Notes under the pieces: generated by a model
Seen by the model: the letters and a program-made list of their open reading frames with translations, nothing else
What the model was told of the DNA's origin: nothing
Database searches by the model: none
Position numbers and translations under genes: made by a program
Shown: positions 58,628 to 64,000 of the stretch, piece after piece
How the letters are laid out: the number at the start of each line of letters is the position of its first letter
Numbering within the stretch: the stretch's first letter is position 1
From: Halopseudomonas xiamenensis
GTDB lineage: Bacteria > Pseudomonadota > Gammaproteobacteria > Pseudomonadales > Pseudomonadaceae
DNA length: 64,000 bases
Direction of reading: 5' to 3'
Assembly (NCBI RefSeq): GCF_014219065.1
Contig: NZ_JACLGO010000007.1
Span: forward strand, 1 to 64,000

Positions 58628-59905
58628 ATGAAGCTCGAAACCCTGGCGGTACACGCCGGCTACAGTCCCGACCCGACTACCAAGGCGGTGGCGGTGCCGA
58701 TCTACCAGACCACCTCCTATGCCTTCGACAGCACCCAGCACGGCGCTGACCTGTTCGATCTCAAGGTGCCCGGCAACATCTACACGCGCATCACCAACCC
58801 GACCAACGATGTGCTGGAGCAGCGGGTTGCCGCACTGGAAGGGGGCGTGGGCGCGCTGGCGGTGGCCTCCGGCATGGCGGCGATCACCTATGCGATCCAG
58901 ACCATCGCCGGGGTGGGCGACAATATCGTATCCACCGCCAAATTGTACGGCGGCACCTACAACCTGTTCGCCCACACCTTCCCGCGCCAGGGCATCGAAG
59001 TGCGCTTCGCGCCGCATGATGATATCGCCGCCATGGAAGCGCTGATCGACGAAAACACCAAGGCGGTGTTCTGCGAGTCGATCGGTAACCCGGCGGGCAA
59101 TATCGTCGATCTGCAGGCACTGGCCGATGCCGCGCATCGCCATGGCGTGCCACTGATCGTCGACAACACGGTGGCGACACCGGTGCTGTGCCGGCCCTTC
59201 GAGCATGGTGCGGATATCGTGGTACACGCGCTGACCAAGTACATCGGCGGCCATGGCAACAGCCTGGGCGGCATGGTGGTGGATTCCGGCAAGTTTCCCT
59301 GGGCAGAGCACAAGGATCGCTTCCCGCTGCTTAACACCCCCGACCCGTCCTACCACGGCGTGGTCTACACCGAAGCGTTCGGCCCGGCGGCCTTTATCGG
59401 TCGCTGCCGGGTGGTGCCGCTGCGCAACATGGGTGCCGCGCTGTCGCCGTTCAACACCTTCCTCATCCTGCAGGGATTGGAAACTCTGAGCCTGCGCATG
59501 GAGCGGCACTGCGAGAATGCGCAGAAGGTCGCCGAGTATCTGCAGCAGCATCCGCAGGTGGCCTGGGTCAAGTACGCCGGGCTCAAGGATAACCCCGAGC
59601 ACCAGCTGGCCCAGCGCTACATGGGCGGCAAGCCGCCGGCGGCTATCCTGTCCTTCGGTATCAAGGGCGGCCAGGAGGCTGGGGCGCGTTTCATCGATGC
59701 ACTGCAACTGGTGCTGCGGCTGGTGAATATCGGTGACGCCAAGTCACTGGCCTGCCATCCTGCCTCCACCACCCATCGTCAGCTGGATGACGAGGAACTG
59801 GAAAAGGCCGGGGTACCGCGGGACCTGATCAGGTTGTCGATCGGTATCGAGCATATCGACGATATCCTTGCCGACATCGAGCAGGCGCTGGAAGCGTCGA
59901 AGTAA
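58628..59905 (+). CDS. metY: O-acetylhomoserine sulfhydrylase (PLP-dependent)
   Basis: A 425-residue Cys/Met metabolism PLP enzyme that makes homocysteine from O-acetylhomoserine and sulfide. The PLP lysine is Lys204 in HALTKYIGGHG, with the family motifs YTRITNPT and GGMVVDSG. The length and the C-terminal SLACHPASTTHRQL fit MetY rather than the shorter MetB/MetC group. It follows hemE by 29 bp and may share its transcript. Substrate preference for acetyl over succinyl homoserine is inferred. Confidence 0.85.
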   Translation: MKLETLAVHAGYSPDPTTKAVAVPIYQTTSYAFDSTQHGADLFDLKVPGNIYTRITNPTNDVLEQRVAALEGGVGALAVASGMAAITYAIQTIAGVGDNIVSTAKLYGGTYNLFAHTFPRQGIEVRFAPHDDIAAMEALIDENTKAVFCESIGNPAGNIVDLQALADAAHRHGVPLIVDNTVATPVLCRPFEHGADIVVHALTKYIGGHGNSLGGMVVDSGKFPWAEHKDRFPLLNTPDPSYHGVVYTEAFGPAAFIGRCRVVPLRNMGAALSPFNTFLILQGLETLSLRMERHCENAQKVAEYLQQHPQVAWVKYAGLKDNPEHQLAQRYMGGKPPAAILSFGIKGGQEAGARFIDALQLVLRLVNIGDAKSLACHPASTTHRQLDDEELEKAGVPRDLIRLSIGIEHIDDILADIEQALEASK

Positions 59906-59907
59906 GC

Positions 59908-59956
59908 GTCATTGCGAGGAGCAAGGGGGGAAGCCATCCGCCGACGTGGCAATCCA
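59908..59956. repeat. Dispersed GTCATTGCGAGG repeat
   Basis: GCGTCATTGCGAGGAGCAAG followed by GCCATCCGCCGACGTGGCAATCC is the widely distributed bacterial intergenic repeat that reads GTCATTGCGAG...GGCAATCC. A related fragment lies at 14504-14535. It starts three bases after the metY stop. Confidence 0.6.
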
Positions 59957-59995
59957 CGGTGCCGGTTAACCCGGATGACCGGTTGCACAGCCTGA

Positions 59996-60033
59996 CCCCC
60001 TCTCCCCTTGTGGGAGAGGGCTGGGGAGAGGGG
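59996..60033 (-). repeat. Degenerate copy of the C-rich repeat arm
   Basis: CCCCCTCTCCCCTTGTGGGA followed by GAGGGCTGGGGAGAGGGG is a shorter, diverged copy of the outer arms of the 34202-34507 element, read on the opposite strand. It lies between metY and the end of the converging transporter gene. Confidence 0.5.
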
Positions 60034-60057
60034 AAAAGGGGCGGTGGCTGCTCACTC

Positions 60058-61848
60058 TCACACCGGGAATAGCGGCCAGATCAGCGGTATCACCAGGGTG
60101 GCTGCAGCCCACATCAGCAGGTTCAGCGGCATACCTATCCTCACGAAATCCATGAAGCGATAGCCGCCGGCGCTGTAGACGAAGGTGTTGGTCTGGTAGC
60201 CGATCGGCGTGGCGAAGCTGGCGCTGGCGGCGAACATCACCGCCACCACGAACGGACGCGGATCGGCGCCCAGTTGTGTGGCCACGCCGATGGCGATCGG
60301 TGTCAGCAGCACTCCGACTGCATTGTTACTGACGATCTCGGTGAGAATCGAGGTCAGCAGATAGATGAACGACAGCATGAACAGCGGACCGAGCAGCGGT
60401 GACAAGGTCATCACCTGGCCAACGATGCTGTCCACCAGCCCGACCTTGTTCATGGCGATGCTGATCGCCAGCATGCCGAAGATCAGCGCCAGGATTTTCC
60501 AGTCGATGGACTTGTAGGCGTCATCGACCTCCAGGCAGCCGGTGGCGACCACTACGGCAGCGGCGATGATCGCCAGGCCTTCGATCGGCATCACACCCAG
60601 TGCAGCCAGAACCATTACGCCGAGTACGGCGGCGATGGCAATCGGCGCCTTGTTGCGACGGTAGGCACGCTCCTGCACGGTATTCAGGCTGATCAGGTCA
60701 CCATTGTCGGCGAATTTGCGGATCTGCGCCGGTGAACCCTCGACCAGCATCACATCGCCGAACTGCAACTCAAAATCGTCCAGGTTGTCCTGGATATGCT
60801 CGTCCTGGCGGTGCACGGCCAGCACGTGGATGCCGTAGCGCGCGGTCAGGTTGAGATCGCGCATCGGCCGGTTGATATAGCGCGAGCTGCGCGCCACCAC
60901 GGCTTCAGCGAGCACCACATCGCGGGTGGAGATGGTCTCGAAACTCTGGTCGCGGTTGAACTCCAGCACGCCGGTATGGCGCAACTCGACGAAGTCGCGC
61001 ATGCCGGCATGCAGTATCAGGCGGTCGCCGGCGCGCAGAGTGGTAGTGTTCAGCGGCGTGGACAGTTCGTCGTCGCCACGGAAGATCTTCAGCACCTGGA
61101 TACCGCTGTCGCCGTTGAGTTGGGCCTCGGCGATGGTGCGGTCGATCACCGGGGAGCTTTGCGGCACCAGCAGTTCGGTCATGAAGGTACGACTGCGCTG
61201 CGGGCGCAGACGCTCGGACAGGCTGTCGCGATCGGGCAGCAGACGGTTGCCGAACAACATGATGAAGCCCAGGCCCAGGGCGGAAAAGATCGCCCCGGCC
61301 AGGGTGATCTCGAACATGCCGAACGGCGCCATGCCCTGCTGGCGGGCCACGCCGTCGACCAGGATATTGGTCGAGGTGCCGATCATGGTCATGGTGCCGC
61401 CGAGGATGGTCGCGTAGGACAGCGGGATCAGCATCTTCGACGCCTTGCTGCCAACCTTGGCGGCGAGGGTCACCGCCACCGGCGTCAGGATTGCCACCAC
61501 CGGCGTGTTGTTGATGAAGGTCGACAGCAGCATGGCGGTGACCAGCAGGGCGAACAGCATGCGCGTCGGGCTGGTGCCGCCGATGCGCGCCAGCACACTG
61601 CCGAGCTTGTCGACACAGCCGGTGCGTTCGAGCGCCGCCGACAGGACGAACAGGCAGGCAATGGTGATCGGCGCGCTGTTGGATAGCACGCCGAGCACCT
61701 CTGCCGGCGTCAGCAGCGTGCTGGCCAGTAGCAGGGCCACGGCAATGCCGACCACCACATCGGGGCTGAGCTTTTCACGGACAAATGCGTACATCACCCA
61801 GCACAGCAGGGCGGCCACGCCCAGCATGGCGAGGGTATCCCAGTTCAT
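60058..61848 (-). CDS. SLC13/DASS-type anion transporter with TrkA-C domains
   Basis: A 596-residue inner-membrane protein. Two blocks of membrane spans (about 1-200 and 400-596) flank a soluble region with two RCK_C/TrkA-C domains (residues ~215-390, for example [16 protein letters not shown] and [14 protein letters not shown]). [13 protein letters not shown] and [13 protein letters not shown] are the paired transport motifs of the DASS family. It probably carries sulfate, a dicarboxylate or a similar anion. ATG 61848 is preferred to the TTG at 61854, which lies too close to its ribosome site. Confidence 0.82.
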   Translation of the reverse strand: MNWDTLAMLGVAALLCWVMYAFVREKLSPDVVVGIAVALLLASTLLTPAEVLGVLSNSAPITIACLFVLSAALERTGCVDKLGSVLARIGGTSPTRMLFALLVTAMLLSTFINNTPVVAILTPVAVTLAAKVGSKASKMLIPLSYATILGGTMTMIGTSTNILVDGVARQQGMAPFGMFEITLAGAIFSALGLGFIMLFGNRLLPDRDSLSERLRPQRSRTFMTELLVPQSSPVIDRTIAEAQLNGDSGIQVLKIFRGDDELSTPLNTTTLRAGDRLILHAGMRDFVELRHTGVLEFNRDQSFETISTRDVVLAEAVVARSSRYINRPMRDLNLTARYGIHVLAVHRQDEHIQDNLDDFELQFGDVMLVEGSPAQIRKFADNGDLISLNTVQERAYRRNKAPIAIAAVLGVMVLAALGVMPIEGLAIIAAAVVVATGCLEVDDAYKSIDWKILALIFGMLAISIAMNKVGLVDSIVGQVMTLSPLLGPLFMLSFIYLLTSILTEIVSNNAVGVLLTPIAIGVATQLGADPRPFVVAVMFAASASFATPIGYQTNTFVYSAGGYRFMDFVRIGMPLNLLMWAAATLVIPLIWPLFPV

Positions 61849-61986
61849 CGGCAACCTGAATCTCGTATGAGGTATCGGTTCCGCAACTGGAACCAGACAG
61901 GGGCCTACCCTAGCTGGCTGCGCTTAGTCTGTCCAAGACCTGGAAATGATCTTGTTATTCTTCTTGGGTATAAGAAGGCCCCGCCC

Positions 61987-62014
61987 GGGTTGTCGGGCTC
62001 CTGCTCGACGACAG
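61987..62014. repeat. Palindromic repeat, copy 3
   Basis: GGGTTGTCGGGCTCCTGCTC followed by GACGACAG is the third copy of the element at 6282-6309 and 55673-55700. It lies ten bases beyond the stop codon of selO, which runs on the minus strand. Confidence 0.75.
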
Positions 62015-62024
62015 CACTGCTGAA

Positions 62025-63566
<1,542 letters not shown>

Positions 63567-63630
63567 TTAGTGTCAAACGACTGTATGAATAAATCCAGCC
63601 GGAATCATCCTGCTGCCTCTGGAGACCCCA

Positions 63631-64000
63631 ATGCCCGACTACAAAGCCCCGCTGCGCGATATGCGTTTCGTCATGGATGAAGTGTTCGATTTTGCCGCCG
63701 GTTACCAGACCCACGGTCTGACCGATGCGAGCCCTGACCTGGTGGATGCGATCCTGGAGGAAAGCGCCAAGTTCGCAGGGGAAGTACTCGCACCGCTGAA
63801 CCGTACCGGTGACGAGGAAGGTTGCCACTTCGACGATGGCGTGGTGACCACGCCCAAGGGCTTCAAGGAAGCCTATCAGCAGTACGTGGACAACGGCTGG
63901 GCGGCGATGAGCGGTTCGGTCGAGTTCGGCGGCCAGGGCCTGCCGGCTTCGCTGGGGCTGGTGGTCAACGAAATGATCGCCTCGGCCAACTATGCCTGGA
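63631..64000 (+). CDS. Acyl-CoA dehydrogenase (3' part outside the window)
   Basis: The first 123 residues of an acyl-CoA dehydrogenase, opening MPDYKAPLRDMRFVMDEVFD. This is the N-terminal extension of the large (about 600-residue) Pseudomonas-type enzymes, which also shows VEFGGQGLP. GGAGA precedes the ATG at 63631. The rest of the gene lies beyond the window, so active-site residues cannot be checked. Confidence 0.85.
   Translation, partial: MPDYKAPLRDMRFVMDEVFDFAAGYQTHGLTDASPDLVDAILEESAKFAGEVLAPLNRTGDEEGCHFDDGVVTTPKGFKEAYQQYVDNGWAAMSGSVEFGGQGLPASLGLVVNEMIASANYAW

Overview
The window looks like chromosomal DNA of a member of the Pseudomonadaceae. The order ponA / pilMNOPQ-aroK-aroB-SPOR protein-gltB-gltD-hemE-metY is the arrangement known from Pseudomonas. 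The proteins read like Pseudomonas orthologues (PilM is 354 residues, PilQ carries the expected secretin features), and GC is high with strong third-position bias. Placement below family level is not possible from this sequence alone.

Layout. (1) Positions 1-77 are the 3' end of a group II intron (domains V and VI), followed by about 850 bp without a convincing gene. (2) nhaA and an IclR-type regulator lead into a complete aromatic block: catI-catJ-catF, then pcaD, catR, catB-catC-catA and benA-benB-benC-benD. Together these convert benzoate to catechol, cis,cis-muconate, muconolactone, 3-oxoadipate enol-lactone, 3-oxoadipate, 3-oxoadipyl-CoA, and finally succinyl-CoA plus acetyl-CoA. Three copies of a GTTCG-N5-CGAAC palindrome lie at the IclR gene, catI and pcaD. 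A CatR-type operator lies between catR and catB. (3) An accessory segment of about 7 kb (6.3-13.4 kb) splits catF from pcaD. It holds an orphan HTH protein, an autoregulated-looking Fic protein, an Xre-RES toxin-antitoxin pair, a decayed HNH nuclease, and a methyltransferase coupled to a 1081-residue PLD-nuclease/helicase/S24-like/DUF3427 protein.

(4) Positions 21.9-28.3 kb hold housekeeping and membrane genes: a double hot-dog thioesterase, an EamA exporter, a DUF945 protein, two small membrane peptides, a Tsx-like porin, a globin and an LrgA/LrgB pair. (5) cioA-cioB-cydD-cydC encode a cyanide-insensitive-type bd oxidase with its assembly exporter. A fused biotin-dependent acyl-CoA carboxylase and a CoA ligase follow on the other strand. 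(6) ponA diverges from pilMNOPQ, and aroK, aroB and a SPOR/ATPase protein follow. gltB-gltD sit behind two NtrC-like sites. (7) hemE, metY, an SLC13-type transporter, selO and the start of an acyl-CoA dehydrogenase complete the window.

The most unusual non-genic signal is a repeat family with three copies (39659-39771, 39826-39940, 57284-57390). Each has a 53-nt core with two AGGGAT/C-loop hairpins. The core is framed by long inverted arms whose sequence differs completely from copy to copy, and it is base-for-base identical in two of the copies. There is also a three-copy palindromic element sitting just downstream of stop codons, and a ~306-bp element bounded by 70-bp inverted repeats. No tRNA, rRNA or CRISPR array was seen.
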